The notes under the pieces are model-generated. The model did no database searches and was not told the origin of the DNA. It saw only the letters and a list, made by a program, of their open reading frames with translations. Below, one piece after another: positions 15,101 through 21,912 of a DNA stretch of 22,960 nucleotides. Source of the DNA: an uncultured Christensenella sp. (GTDB taxonomy: Bacteria; Bacillota; Clostridia; Christensenellales; UBA3700); the NCBI GenBank assembly GCA_910576875.1, contig CAJTKI010000019.1:1-22960 (forward strand). Reading direction: 5' to 3'. Each line of letters starts with the position of its first letter. Within the stretch, counting starts at the first letter, position 1. Position numbers and translations under genes: made by a program.

Positions 15101-15293
15101 CTTCGAAGTGACCGATCATATCGTCGTAGGGTACTGCGGAGACGAAGAAGTCGCGCGCGTCGTATCGGCGCAGAGTTGGATCGCACCGAGCGTGCTGGCG
15201 GACGCGATGGAACAGCGCGTCGCCGACGACATGTATGCCAAAGATTGGGATATCAACGGACACAGCGTCCGCATCGGCGTGCGCAAAATATGA
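12162..15293 (+). CDS. ileS: Isoleucyl-tRNA synthetase (long, type-2-like)
   Basis: Product of 1043 residues, charging tRNA-Ile with isoleucine in the cytosol. The class I signature HIGH is in NGKPHIGHIL (residues 55-58) and KMSK is in IKMSKHKGN (593-596). AGWDTHGLPVELEVEK, VPYCPRCGTALSSHEVAQGY and WTTTPWTLPSN (editing domain border) are typical of the long clostridial/Thermus-like IleRS, usually about 1035-1045 residues, rather than the roughly 920-residue type 1 of B. subtilis. Type 2 enzymes often tolerate mupirocin. GGAGG at 12152-12156 is 5 nt before ATG 12162; upstream in-frame codons lack an SD. The 98-nt gap after the CorC-type gene has short GC hairpins (GGCGC...GCGCC) but no T-box motif and no room for one. 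The stop overlaps the next gene by ATGA. Confidence 0.97.
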   Translation: MYNKVDSGMNFCAREREILEFWKQNRIFEKSIDKNADGEEFTFYDGPPTANGKPHIGHILTRVIKDLIPRYKTMKGYHVLRKAGWDTHGLPVELEVEKLLGIDGKQEIEKYGIEPFIAKCKESVWKYKGEWEKMSDRVGYWVDMDNPYITYDDNYIESVWWALKKIADQGLLYKGHKIVPYCPRCGTALSSHEVAQGYKDVKEKSVFVKFKRKEREGYFLAWTTTPWTLPSNVALCMNGDEEYVTVRKDGEVLVLAAALAPSLLGEYEVLETKLGKEYEYEAYEPLFDCYDGKDKAYYVTCDGYVTLTDGSGIVHIAPAFGEDDANVGRRYGLPFLQMVDDRGHFVAGTGEKEGLHLQGIFVKDGDRLVIDSLRERGLLFKELMFEHSYPFCWRCDTPLLYYARSSWFIKMTAVRDKLLANNATVNWMPATIGTGRMGNFLENVIDWGISRERYWGTPLPIWVCPDCGEIRVIGSRQELREAAGLDHDVELHKPYLDPIAIPCSKCGAQMRRTPEVLDCWFDSGSMPFAQLHYPFENKELFEQDFPADFISEAVDQTRGWFYTLLAISTLLFDRAPFKNCIVLGHVNDKDGIKMSKHKGNVVDPWSVLDAQGADAVRWYFYSSSAPWLPTRFSADNVSECQRKFMGTLWNAYSFFVLYANIDGYDPKQYALDKCALTHMDRWILSHLNTLIATVDQNLEHYRITESARAIEEFTDHLSNWYIRRGRERYWGKEMSADKAAAYTTLYHVLVQMSKLIAPFVPFMAESMYRNLVVTQYPDAPQSVHLCAYPQADLTRIDKDLEDDMRVVLKAVVVGRAGRSKANLKIRQPLESMYVLTDAELHDPDMRNLIADELNVKSCAFEKDKTRFLGYELKPNLKTLGPKYGKQLQAIRAYLATCPDATAIVETVQAGGRCSLAVDGGAVEVGEEDLLITPVNKAGFAFEQEGNMTVVLDTTLTPALIDEGIAREIVSKVQTMRKEAGFEVTDHIVVGYCGDEEVARVVSAQSWIAPSVLADAMEQRVADDMYAKDWDINGHSVRIGVRKI

Positions 15294-16153
15294 TTCGCGC
15301 GGCAAAAGACTGGACGGATTACGAGATCCTTGCCACCGGCGACGGACAGAAGTTGGAGCGGTGGGGCAAGCTGGTGCTGTTGCGTCCCGATCCGCAAGTG
15401 ATCTGGCACGCGCGGCAGGATCTGGACGCGTATCCGGGGCTGAACGCGCGGTATCTGCGCAGCAGCAGCGGCGGCGGACGGTGGGAGCTGCGGCGCGGAC
15501 AGGTAGACGAATTCGACGTGTCGCGCAAGGGACTTACGTTTCGGCTCAAACTGATGGGATTCAAGCATACCGGACTGTTTCCCGAACAAGCCGTCAACTG
15601 GGACGCGATGCAGCACTTGATCGCATCGGCGGGACGACCGATCCGCGTGCTCAATCTGTTTGCGTATACGGGCGGCGCGACGGTGGCGTGCGCCAAGGTC
15701 GGCGCGCAGGTCACGCATGTAGACGCCGCCAAAGCCATGGTCGAACGCGCCAAGCTCAACGCTTCGCTCAGCGCGGTGCCCAACGATCGGATTCGGTATA
15801 TCGTCGACGACTGCGCCAAATTCATCGCGCGCGAAATCCGTCGCGGCAATCGCTATGACGCGATCGTCATGGATCCGCCGTCGTACGGCAGGGGCGCGGG
15901 CAAAGAGGTCTGGAAACTGGAAGAGAATCTGTGCGATTTGGTGCAGGCGTGCACGCAGGTGCTCAGCGAAAAGCCGTTGTTCTTTTTGATCAATTCCTAT
16001 ACGACGGGTTTGCAGCCGACCGTAATCGAAAACATCTTGACGATCGCATTGCAACGCTTCGGCGGCTCTTGCGAATCGTACGAGATCGGACTACCGACAA
16101 AGGAGAATATCGTCTTGCCGTGCGGATGCAGCGGACTGTGGCAGGCGAAATAA
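15290..16153 (+). CDS. SAM-dependent methyltransferase, probably rRNA (RlmI/RlmL-like, COG1092 type)
   Basis: Product of 287 residues. The SAM-binding motif is VLNLFAYTGGATVACAKVGA (about 119-138), followed by the acidic strand end THVDAAKAMVERAK and the catalytic motif IVMDPPSYGRG. The FAYTGG plus DPPSYGRG combination is typical of the Methyltrans_SAM (PF10672) family of 23S rRNA cytosine-5 methyltransferases and relatives. An N-terminal PUA domain, present in full-length RlmI, is not obvious; residues 1-90 look like a small beta-rich domain. ATG 15290 overlaps the ileS stop as ATGA, giving translational coupling with tRNA charging; the next gene also modifies RNA. Confidence 0.87.
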   Translation: MIRAAKDWTDYEILATGDGQKLERWGKLVLLRPDPQVIWHARQDLDAYPGLNARYLRSSSGGGRWELRRGQVDEFDVSRKGLTFRLKLMGFKHTGLFPEQAVNWDAMQHLIASAGRPIRVLNLFAYTGGATVACAKVGAQVTHVDAAKAMVERAKLNASLSAVPNDRIRYIVDDCAKFIAREIRRGNRYDAIVMDPPSYGRGAGKEVWKLEENLCDLVQACTQVLSEKPLFFLINSYTTGLQPTVIENILTIALQRFGGSCESYEIGLPTKENIVLPCGCSGLWQAK

Positions 16154-16160
16154 GGATACT

Positions 16161-16952
16161 ATGTACAATTTCGATTATCATGATTTGGCGGTATTGCACG
16201 AGGACAATCATATTCTCGTCGTCGTGAAACCGCAGAATATCCCGACGCAGGCGGACAGCTCGCAGGACTACGACATGTTGCGCGCGGTCAAAGACTATCT
16301 GATCGACAAATACGGCAAGCAGGGCGAGGCGTACGCTGGACTCGTACATCGACTCGACCGACCGACGGGCGGGGTCATGGTATTTGCCAAGACGTCCAAA
16401 GCCGCCAAACGTCTGTGCGAGCAGATACAGGACGGCACGTTCGAGAAAAAGTACTTGTGCGTCGTCTGCGGTACGCCCAAACAGCGTCAGGGCAATCTCG
16501 TGCATTATCTCAAAAAAGACGAAGCTCGCAACGTCGTGCGCATCGTTCCGCAGTTGACGGACGGCGCCAAGCGCGCGGAGCTCGATTATGCCGTGCTCGA
16601 TACGGTACAGAATTATTCGCTCGTCAAGGTCATGTTGCATACGGGGCGTTCGCATCAGATCCGCGTCCAGATGGCGTCGATCGGGTGTCCGCTGTTCGGC
16701 GACGCGAAGTACGGCGCGGATCCCAAGACTTGCCGCAATCCGCTTGCGCTATGGGCGTACGAAATCCGTTTTGCGCATCCGGTTACGCAGGAAAAGATGT
16801 CTTTTATCGTCTATCCGCCCAAGGAAGAAGCGCCTTGGAGAGCGTACGAAATCGGCAGATTTCTCAACGTCGGCATTGCCGTCAGCCCGTACGAGCGCAA
16901 CGTCGCCAACTTGCGCATCGACGAGAGCCGTCCGAGCGCGAACAAGCGTTAA
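16161..16952 (+). CDS. RluA-family RNA pseudouridine synthase
   Basis: Product of 263 residues. The RluA signature LVHRLDRPTGGVMVFAKT carries catalytic Asp66. EKKYLCVVCG, LHTGRSHQIRVQMASIGCPL and FGDAKYG are the other family blocks. It isomerises uridine to pseudouridine in rRNA or tRNA; the position cannot be assigned. There is no N-terminal S4 domain, so it belongs with the shorter RluA/YlyB-like forms. AAGGA at 16152-16156 overlaps the stop of the methyltransferase gene, 4 nt before ATG 16161. It is last in the ileS-methyltransferase cluster and is followed by a terminator. Confidence 0.93.
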   Translation: MYNFDYHDLAVLHEDNHILVVVKPQNIPTQADSSQDYDMLRAVKDYLIDKYGKQGEAYAGLVHRLDRPTGGVMVFAKTSKAAKRLCEQIQDGTFEKKYLCVVCGTPKQRQGNLVHYLKKDEARNVVRIVPQLTDGAKRAELDYAVLDTVQNYSLVKVMLHTGRSHQIRVQMASIGCPLFGDAKYGADPKTCRNPLALWAYEIRFAHPVTQEKMSFIVYPPKEEAPWRAYEIGRFLNVGIAVSPYERNVANLRIDESRPSANKR

Positions 16953-17009
16953 ACGCAAACCGTCTAGACAATAACGCCCGATCGATCCGAAAGCGATTCG
17001 TCGCGACAG

Positions 17010-17032
17010 ACACGCCGTACGGCGTGTTTTTT
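17010..17032 (+). terminator. Strong intrinsic terminator closing the ileS cluster
   Basis: ACACGCCG (17010-17017) pairs with CGGCGTGT (17020-17027) around a TA turn, followed by a T-run to 17032. The 290-nt gap to fucI otherwise holds the operator-like elements listed separately. Confidence 0.9.
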
Positions 17033-17090
17033 ATTGCGCGGCGCGTCGGTTGGCGTCGGATCGAGAGGCAAACAAATGGCGCGAGCGATA

Positions 17091-17122
17091 TTTTATATGA
17101 AACGCGCGCGTAAAATATAAAA
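17091..17122. promoter_or_regulatory. 32-bp imperfect palindrome, candidate operator of the fucose operon
   Basis: Outer arms TTTTATAT (17091-17098) and ATATAAAA (17115-17122) are exact reverse complements. The centre ACGCGCGCGT (17102-17111) is itself palindromic about the same axis (17106.5); only three base pairs between them mismatch. A TACAAT box follows at 17125-17130. A GC-centred palindrome with AT-rich arms is typical of dimeric repressor sites (for example LacI family); the regulator is not in the window. Confidence 0.55.
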
Positions 17123-17131
17123 AATACAATA

Positions 17132-17160
17132 GGAATTTCGCAAAAGGTATGGAAATTTCG
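17132..17160 (+). promoter_or_regulatory. Tandem direct repeats upstream of fucI, candidate activator site
   Basis: GGAATTTCG (17132-17140) and GGAAATTTCG (17151-17160) repeat with a period of 19-20 bp, about two helical turns. AT-rich -10-like boxes (TATATT 17168-17173, TAGAAT 17173-17178) follow without a recognisable -35. Direct repeats over the -35 region resemble AraC-family activator sites; this is inference. Confidence 0.45.
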
Positions 17161-17242
17161 ATACGGATATATTAGAATAGAAAGCAGAAGCGGCGATGCG
17201 CGGCGGCGCGAAGTCCGAAAACCGAGAAGAAAGGAGTATGCA

Positions 17243-19000
17243 ATGAAACCGACGATAGGAATCAGACCGATTATTGACGGCAGATGGGGCGGTATCCGCG
17301 AAGGATTGGAGGCGCAGACGCGCAGAATGGCGCAATGCGCAAAAGAGTTGATCGAGAAGAATCTGTTCTATACGGACGGCGAACCGGTCCAAGCGGTCGT
17401 CTTCGACGGGACGATCGGCGGCGGCGCGGAAGCGGCGAAATGCAAGGAGTTCTTCGATACGCAAAACGTCGTCGGTACTTTGAGCGTGACGCCGTGCTGG
17501 TGCTACGGATCGGAGACGATCGATCTGGATCCGTATACGGTCAAAGCCGTATGGGGACTCAACGCGACCGAACGTCCCGGCGCGGTGTATTTGGCGGCGG
17601 CGATGGCGATCCATGCGCAGAGAGGCTTGCCGGCATTCGCGATTTACGGCAAAGACGTGCAGGACAAAGACGATGAGACGATTCCGGACGACGTGGCGGA
17701 GAAGATTTTGCGATTTGCAAAAGCCGCGATCGCGGTCGGTTCGATGCGCAACAAGGCGTACGTCGGCTTGGGCAGCGTATCGATGGGCATCGGCGGATCT
17801 TTCCTGGACGGCAATCTGATGCAGAAGTATTTCGGCATCCGCGCGGAATGGGTGGATATGTCCGAGATTCACCGTCGCATTACGCTCGGCATCTACGACG
17901 AAGCGGAATACCGCAAGGAACTCGCCTGGATCCGAGCCAACTGCAAAGAAGGCAAAGATCCCAACGTCGACCAAAAGACGCGCGCGGAGAAAGACGCGCA
18001 GTGGGAGTTCATCGCCAAGATGACGCTCGCGATCCGCGACATCATGCTCGGCAATCCCCGACTCGACGCGATCGGCAGACACGAAGAAGCCTTGGGACGT
18101 AACGCGATTCTCGGCGGTTTCCAGGGACAGCGGATGTGGACGGACTGGTTGCCCAACGGCGATTTCAGCGAAGCGATTCTCAATTCGTCGTTCGATTGGA
18201 ACGGCAAAAAAGAGCCGCTCGTATTGGCGACCGAAAACGATACGCTCAACGGCATGTCGATGCTGTTTGAAAAACTGTTGAGCTATACCGCGAGCGTGTT
18301 TGCGGACGTGCGGACGTATTGGTCGCCGCAGGCGATCGAGCGCGTGACGGGATGGAAACCGACCGGCAGAGCCAAAGACGGATTCATGCATCTGATTAAC
18401 AGCGGCGCGGCGGCGCTGGACGGCACCGCGATGGCGCGCAACGCCGCCGGCGAACCCGTCATCAAGCCGTGGTGGCAGATGACCCAAAAGGATATCGACG
18501 GCTGTCTGTCCAAGACGGATTGGTGTCAAGCCAATCTCGGGTATTTCCGCGGCGGCGGTTTCAGTTCGCATTTTAAGACGGAAGCGGAGATTCCGGTCAC
18601 GATGATGCGCATGAATATGGTGGACGGACTCGGTCCGGTCATTCAGATCGCCGAAGGTTACACGGTCACCGTGCCGGACGACGTGCAGAACACGCTGTGG
18701 GATCGCACCGATCCGACATGGCCGAGCACGTGGTTTGCGCCGCGATTGACCGGCAAGGGCGCGTTTGCGGACGTGTACAGCGTCATGGCAAACTGGGGCG
18801 CCAATCACGGCGCGTTTACGTACGGACACATCGGCGCGGATATCATCACGCTCGCTTCGATGCTGCGCATTCCCGTCAGCATGCACAATGTGGACGAGAG
18901 CAAGATTTTCCGTCCGCACGCCTGGACGGCGTTCGGGACGCAGGATCCCGAAAGCGCGGATTACAGAGCGTGCGCCAATTACGGCGCGCTGTACCGCTGA
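17243..19000 (+). CDS. fucI: L-fucose isomerase
   Basis: Product of 585 residues (E. coli FucI has 591), with extended similarity recognisable from memory: IGIRPIIDGR at the start, TPCWCYGSETIDLDP, ERPGAVYLAAAMA, SVSMGIGGSF, ILNSSFDWNG, RTYWSPQAIERVTG and FAPRLTGKGAFADVYSVMAN. Metal/active-site residues equivalent to E. coli Glu337, Asp361 and His528 are present as Glu331 (ATENDTLNG), Asp355 (FADVRTYW) and His522 (GANHG), at identical mutual spacing. It interconverts L-fucose and L-fuculose (also D-arabinose and ribulose) in the cytosol with Mn2+. AAGGAG at 17231-17236 is 6 nt before ATG 17243. It is first in a three-gene operon with aldolase and kinase. Confidence 0.97.
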   Translation: MKPTIGIRPIIDGRWGGIREGLEAQTRRMAQCAKELIEKNLFYTDGEPVQAVVFDGTIGGGAEAAKCKEFFDTQNVVGTLSVTPCWCYGSETIDLDPYTVKAVWGLNATERPGAVYLAAAMAIHAQRGLPAFAIYGKDVQDKDDETIPDDVAEKILRFAKAAIAVGSMRNKAYVGLGSVSMGIGGSFLDGNLMQKYFGIRAEWVDMSEIHRRITLGIYDEAEYRKELAWIRANCKEGKDPNVDQKTRAEKDAQWEFIAKMTLAIRDIMLGNPRLDAIGRHEEALGRNAILGGFQGQRMWTDWLPNGDFSEAILNSSFDWNGKKEPLVLATENDTLNGMSMLFEKLLSYTASVFADVRTYWSPQAIERVTGWKPTGRAKDGFMHLINSGAAALDGTAMARNAAGEPVIKPWWQMTQKDIDGCLSKTDWCQANLGYFRGGGFSSHFKTEAEIPVTMMRMNMVDGLGPVIQIAEGYTVTVPDDVQNTLWDRTDPTWPSTWFAPRLTGKGAFADVYSVMANWGANHGAFTYGHIGADIITLASMLRIPVSMHNVDESKIFRPHAWTAFGTQDPESADYRACANYGALYR

Positions 19001-19018
19001 GCCAAATAGGAGATATTT

Positions 19019-20275
19019 ATGAATATCGGCAAACTGACGGTCAAAGAACAGGTGCTGGAAGCGATGCGGCGCGTTTATTCCAACGCGTTGACGACGACTT
19101 CGGGCGGCAATATTTCGGCGATCGACGAAAGGGGACATATCTTCATTACGCCTAGCGGCATCGATAAAGGGACGCTGACGATCGACGACATCGTCGAAGT
19201 GTTGCCGGACGGCACGCGGATCGGACGGCATGCGCCGTCGATGGAATTGCCGTTCCATTCCAACATTTACCGCACGTGCAAAGACGTCAAGGCGATCGTG
19301 CACGCGCATGCGCCGGCGGCTGTGGCATATGCCTGTATCGGGATCGTACCCGACGCGGGATGCGCGCGCGTGTATACCGACGCGCTCGGACGGATCGCCG
19401 GATCGCGTTATGCGTTGCCGGGCAGTCTCAAATTGGGCGATATCGTTCAAGAGCGCTTTGTCGAAGGGTACCGTACGGTCATGATGGACAATCACGGCGC
19501 AACGGTCGGCGCGGGCGATATGCGCGGCGCGTTGGCAATGTACGAGACGTTGGACTATCTGTGCAGGACGTTGTTCCATGCGCAGACGCTGGGCGGCGCG
19601 CAGCGCGTGACGGAGCGGATCGAGTTGCAACGCACGGAGTATGCCGTCGGGCAAATCGGCGCGGGCGACGGAGCCAAACGCGCGGAAATGGTCGCGTTTT
19701 TGCAGCGCGCGTATCGCGGACAGTTGGTCGGCAGCGGCTGGGGCACGCTTGCCGTACGCGACGGGGACGGCGTATTGTTTAACGCCGACTGCGACGCGCC
19801 CGCCGATCTGTGCGAACAAGATATCGTCCGCTACGAGCGCGGACAAGTGTCCGCGTCCAAACCGTGTCGTTATCTCGATCTGATTTTGCGCATTTTGGAG
19901 CGCACGCCCGAAGCGGGCGCGGTATTCGTATCGATGCCGGCGGCGATCATGGGATTTGCGACGGCGAACGTACGCTTCGACGCACGGCTGATTCCCGAAA
20001 GCTATCTGATGCTCAAAGACGTCGCGCGCGTTCCGTATGCGGCGTTGCGCGATTATGATGCGATCGCGAGGACATTGAAGACGACCGCTCCGGTCGCGAT
20101 CGTCGATAACGAGTGCATCGTGACGATCGGCAAGAACGTGACCAAGGCGTTCGATCGTCTGGAAGTCGCGGATTATTCCGCGCGGTCGGTGTTGATGGCG
20201 CGCGCGGTTGCGGACATCCGTCCGATTCAGGCGGAAGAAGTCAAAGAGATCGACGACACGTTCAACGGTTGGTAG
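19019..20275 (+). CDS. Double-domain class II aldolase (L-fuculose-1-phosphate aldolase-like)
   Basis: Product of 418 residues, about twice the length of FucA (about 215). Residues 1 to about 200 are a complete class II aldolase domain: TTTSGGNISA, then Glu76 (PSMELPFH), zinc ligands His95 and His97 (VHAHAPA) and His159 (MDNHGATVG), which align with E. coli FucA Glu73, His92, His94 and His155. It should cleave L-fuculose-1-phosphate to DHAP and L-lactaldehyde. Residues about 215-400 look like a second, degenerate copy: GSGWGTLAVRDG replaces the SGGN phosphate loop, and the HxH position reads VFVSMPAA with no His. The second copy may be structural or regulatory. AGGAG at 19008-19012 is 6 nt before ATG 19019; the gene begins 18 nt after fucI and ends 3 nt before the kinase. 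Confidence 0.87.
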   Translation: MNIGKLTVKEQVLEAMRRVYSNALTTTSGGNISAIDERGHIFITPSGIDKGTLTIDDIVEVLPDGTRIGRHAPSMELPFHSNIYRTCKDVKAIVHAHAPAAVAYACIGIVPDAGCARVYTDALGRIAGSRYALPGSLKLGDIVQERFVEGYRTVMMDNHGATVGAGDMRGALAMYETLDYLCRTLFHAQTLGGAQRVTERIELQRTEYAVGQIGAGDGAKRAEMVAFLQRAYRGQLVGSGWGTLAVRDGDGVLFNADCDAPADLCEQDIVRYERGQVSASKPCRYLDLILRILERTPEAGAVFVSMPAAIMGFATANVRFDARLIPESYLMLKDVARVPYAALRDYDAIARTLKTTAPVAIVDNECIVTIGKNVTKAFDRLEVADYSARSVLMARAVADIRPIQAEEVKEIDDTFNGW

Positions 20276-20278
20276 CGA

Positions 20279-21703
20279 ATGGGAAAATTTGCGAGAGTTT
20301 TGGCGATCGATTTGGGCGCGAGTTCGGGACGCGGCATCGTATTCGAGTGCGACGGCGAGCGGATTCGCGAACAAACGGTGCATCGTTTTGCCAACGGCGC
20401 AATCGAGTGCGACGGCAGATTGTATTGGGATCTGGACGCGTTGCTGCGGGAAACCGTGCAGGCGATCCGCCTTGCCGACCGTACGTGCGGCAAGTTGGAT
20501 TCGGTCGGGATCGATACCTGGGGCGTAGACTTCGGGTTGATCGGACGCGACGGCATGCCGATCGGGAATCCGCGCCATTATCGGGACAAAGCCCACGCGA
20601 GCACGCGCGCCCGATTGCAGGATCGCGCGGCGGAACTGTTCCGCATCGCGGGCATATGCGACAACGATTTCAATACGACGTATCAATTGATCGCGCGCAA
20701 GCGGGAAGGGACGGACTTTACCGCCGTGCGGCATCTGTTGTTTATGCCGCAATTGCTGGGCTATCTGTTGACGGGCAAGGCGGCGACCGAGCCGACGATC
20801 GCGTCTACGAGCGGATTGTATACGCGCGCGGGCGGATTCGACGAAACGTTTTGCGCGGCGCTGGGCATTCCGACGCATATCTTTCCCGAGACGGTCGAGA
20901 CGTCGTCTGCGATCGGATGCGTCAAGCCGGAGATTGCGGCGCAGATCGGGATCGCGTACGATCTTCCCGTGATCGCGACCGCGGGGCACGATACCGCATG
21001 CGCGGTGCTCGGCACGCCGTCGTCGGACGCATATCCGCTCTTTTTGAGCAGCGGCACGTGGTCGCTGTTCGGCGCAATCGAAGAGCGCGCGATCTTGCGC
21101 GACGAGGCGCGCGATGCGCGCTATACCAACGAATTGGCGTTTGACGGCAAAGTGCGTTTTTTGCGCAATATCATGGGCATGTGGATCATACAGGAGTGCC
21201 GCCGTCAGTGGAACGCGCAGGGCATGGATCTGGATTATCCGCAGATCGCCGATATGGCAAGACAGGCGCGGGATTGCGGCGCGCGCATCGATCCGGACGA
21301 TCCCGCGTTTGCGTTTCCGTGCGAGATGGCGGATGCGGTATCCGAATACGTGCTTGCGCATCAGGGGATCGCGTTGCAAGGCATCGGCGCGATCGCGCGA
21401 TGCGTATATGAGTCGCTTGCGGACGCGTACGGACGCGCGTATCTGGAACTGTGCCGTCTGACGGGCAGGACGTACGATCGTTTGTACATCGTCGGCGGCG
21501 GATCCAACAACGACGACCTCAACGCGCGCATCGCGGACTGTTTGCGCATTCCCGTATCCGCCGGACCTGCGGAGGCGAGCGCGCTGGGCAACGCGTTGGG
21601 ACAACTCGTCGGGTTGGGGAGGATCGAGCGGTCGCAGATCAAGCGTTTGGTCACGCAGAATTACGAAGTCAAAGTCTTTTTGCCGCGCGAGCATTGCGAT
21701 TGA
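20279..21703 (+). CDS. Rhamnulokinase-like FGGY sugar kinase, probably acting as L-fuculokinase
   Basis: Product of 474 residues. The sequence follows RhaB more closely than E. coli FucK: VLAIDLGASSGRGIVFE at the N-terminal phosphate-1 loop, HRFANGAIECDGRLYWDLD, GIDTWGVDFGLIGRDG, GNPRHYRD, LLFMPQLLGYLLTG, ATAGHDTACAVLGTP, LSSGTWSLFG and YIVGGGSNN (adenosine site). FGGY kinases phosphorylate ketoses at the 1-position using ATP; in this operon the likely substrate is L-fuculose, between isomerase and aldolase. RhaB-like kinases serve fucose or both deoxyhexoses in other gut bacteria, so L-rhamnulose cannot be excluded, but no rhamnose isomerase is present. The start codon follows the aldolase stop by 3 nt with no good SD, pointing to translational coupling. 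Confidence 0.9.
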   Translation: MGKFARVLAIDLGASSGRGIVFECDGERIREQTVHRFANGAIECDGRLYWDLDALLRETVQAIRLADRTCGKLDSVGIDTWGVDFGLIGRDGMPIGNPRHYRDKAHASTRARLQDRAAELFRIAGICDNDFNTTYQLIARKREGTDFTAVRHLLFMPQLLGYLLTGKAATEPTIASTSGLYTRAGGFDETFCAALGIPTHIFPETVETSSAIGCVKPEIAAQIGIAYDLPVIATAGHDTACAVLGTPSSDAYPLFLSSGTWSLFGAIEERAILRDEARDARYTNELAFDGKVRFLRNIMGMWIIQECRRQWNAQGMDLDYPQIADMARQARDCGARIDPDDPAFAFPCEMADAVSEYVLAHQGIALQGIGAIARCVYESLADAYGRAYLELCRLTGRTYDRLYIVGGGSNNDDLNARIADCLRIPVSAGPAEASALGNALGQLVGLGRIERSQIKRLVTQNYEVKVFLPREHCD

Positions 21704-21801
21704 CGATTGGCGAAAATCCGTTCGCTTGCGCAAAGTCGCATGTCGCGCATTTCGTATAAAAGACGTACGCCGCCTGTCAAATAACGGTTGATAGGAAAAC
21801 G

Positions 21802-21832
21802 ACGCGCAAACGATTTTTCGTTTGCGCGTTTG
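21802..21832 (+). terminator. Intrinsic terminator of the fucose operon region
   Basis: Twelve perfect pairs, ACGCGCAAACGA (21802-21813) with TCGTTTGCGCGT (21818-21829), loop TTTT, followed by TTGT. The T-run is short but the stem is very stable. It lies about 100 nt after the kinase stop; 21704-21801 shows no other element. Confidence 0.75.
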
Positions 21833-21873
21833 TATATCGTTTATCGGACGGATTTGCGTCGTACGGCAGCCTG

Positions 21874-21904
21874 CAAAAACAAAAGCGTCCGAATTCGGAC
21901 GCTT
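21874..21904 (-). terminator. Intrinsic terminator of the sulfatase gene
   Basis: A perfect 22-bp palindrome at 21883-21904 (AAGCGTCC, AATT centre, GGACGCTT). Read on the minus strand it is followed by TTTTGTTTTT. It begins 8 nt past the sulfatase stop. Confidence 0.88.
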
Positions 21905-21912
21905 GATCGGGA

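Noticed and set aside
11610..15305. About 1,230-codon antisense frame over the CorC-type gene and ileS
   Set aside because: Same shadow effect; the plus strand encodes conserved IleRS motifs throughout.
17097..17111. Possible catabolite-responsive (cre) element in the fucI promoter region
   Set aside because: TGAAACGCGCG is similar at the left end, but the consensus CG is out of register and the right half does not match.
17093..21733. Very long (about 1,500-codon) open frame opposite the whole fucose operon
   Set aside because: It mirrors three well-identified genes, is extremely rich in Arg, Ala, Asp and His and has no recognisable domain. Codon bias of the plus-strand genes removes stops from the antisense frame.
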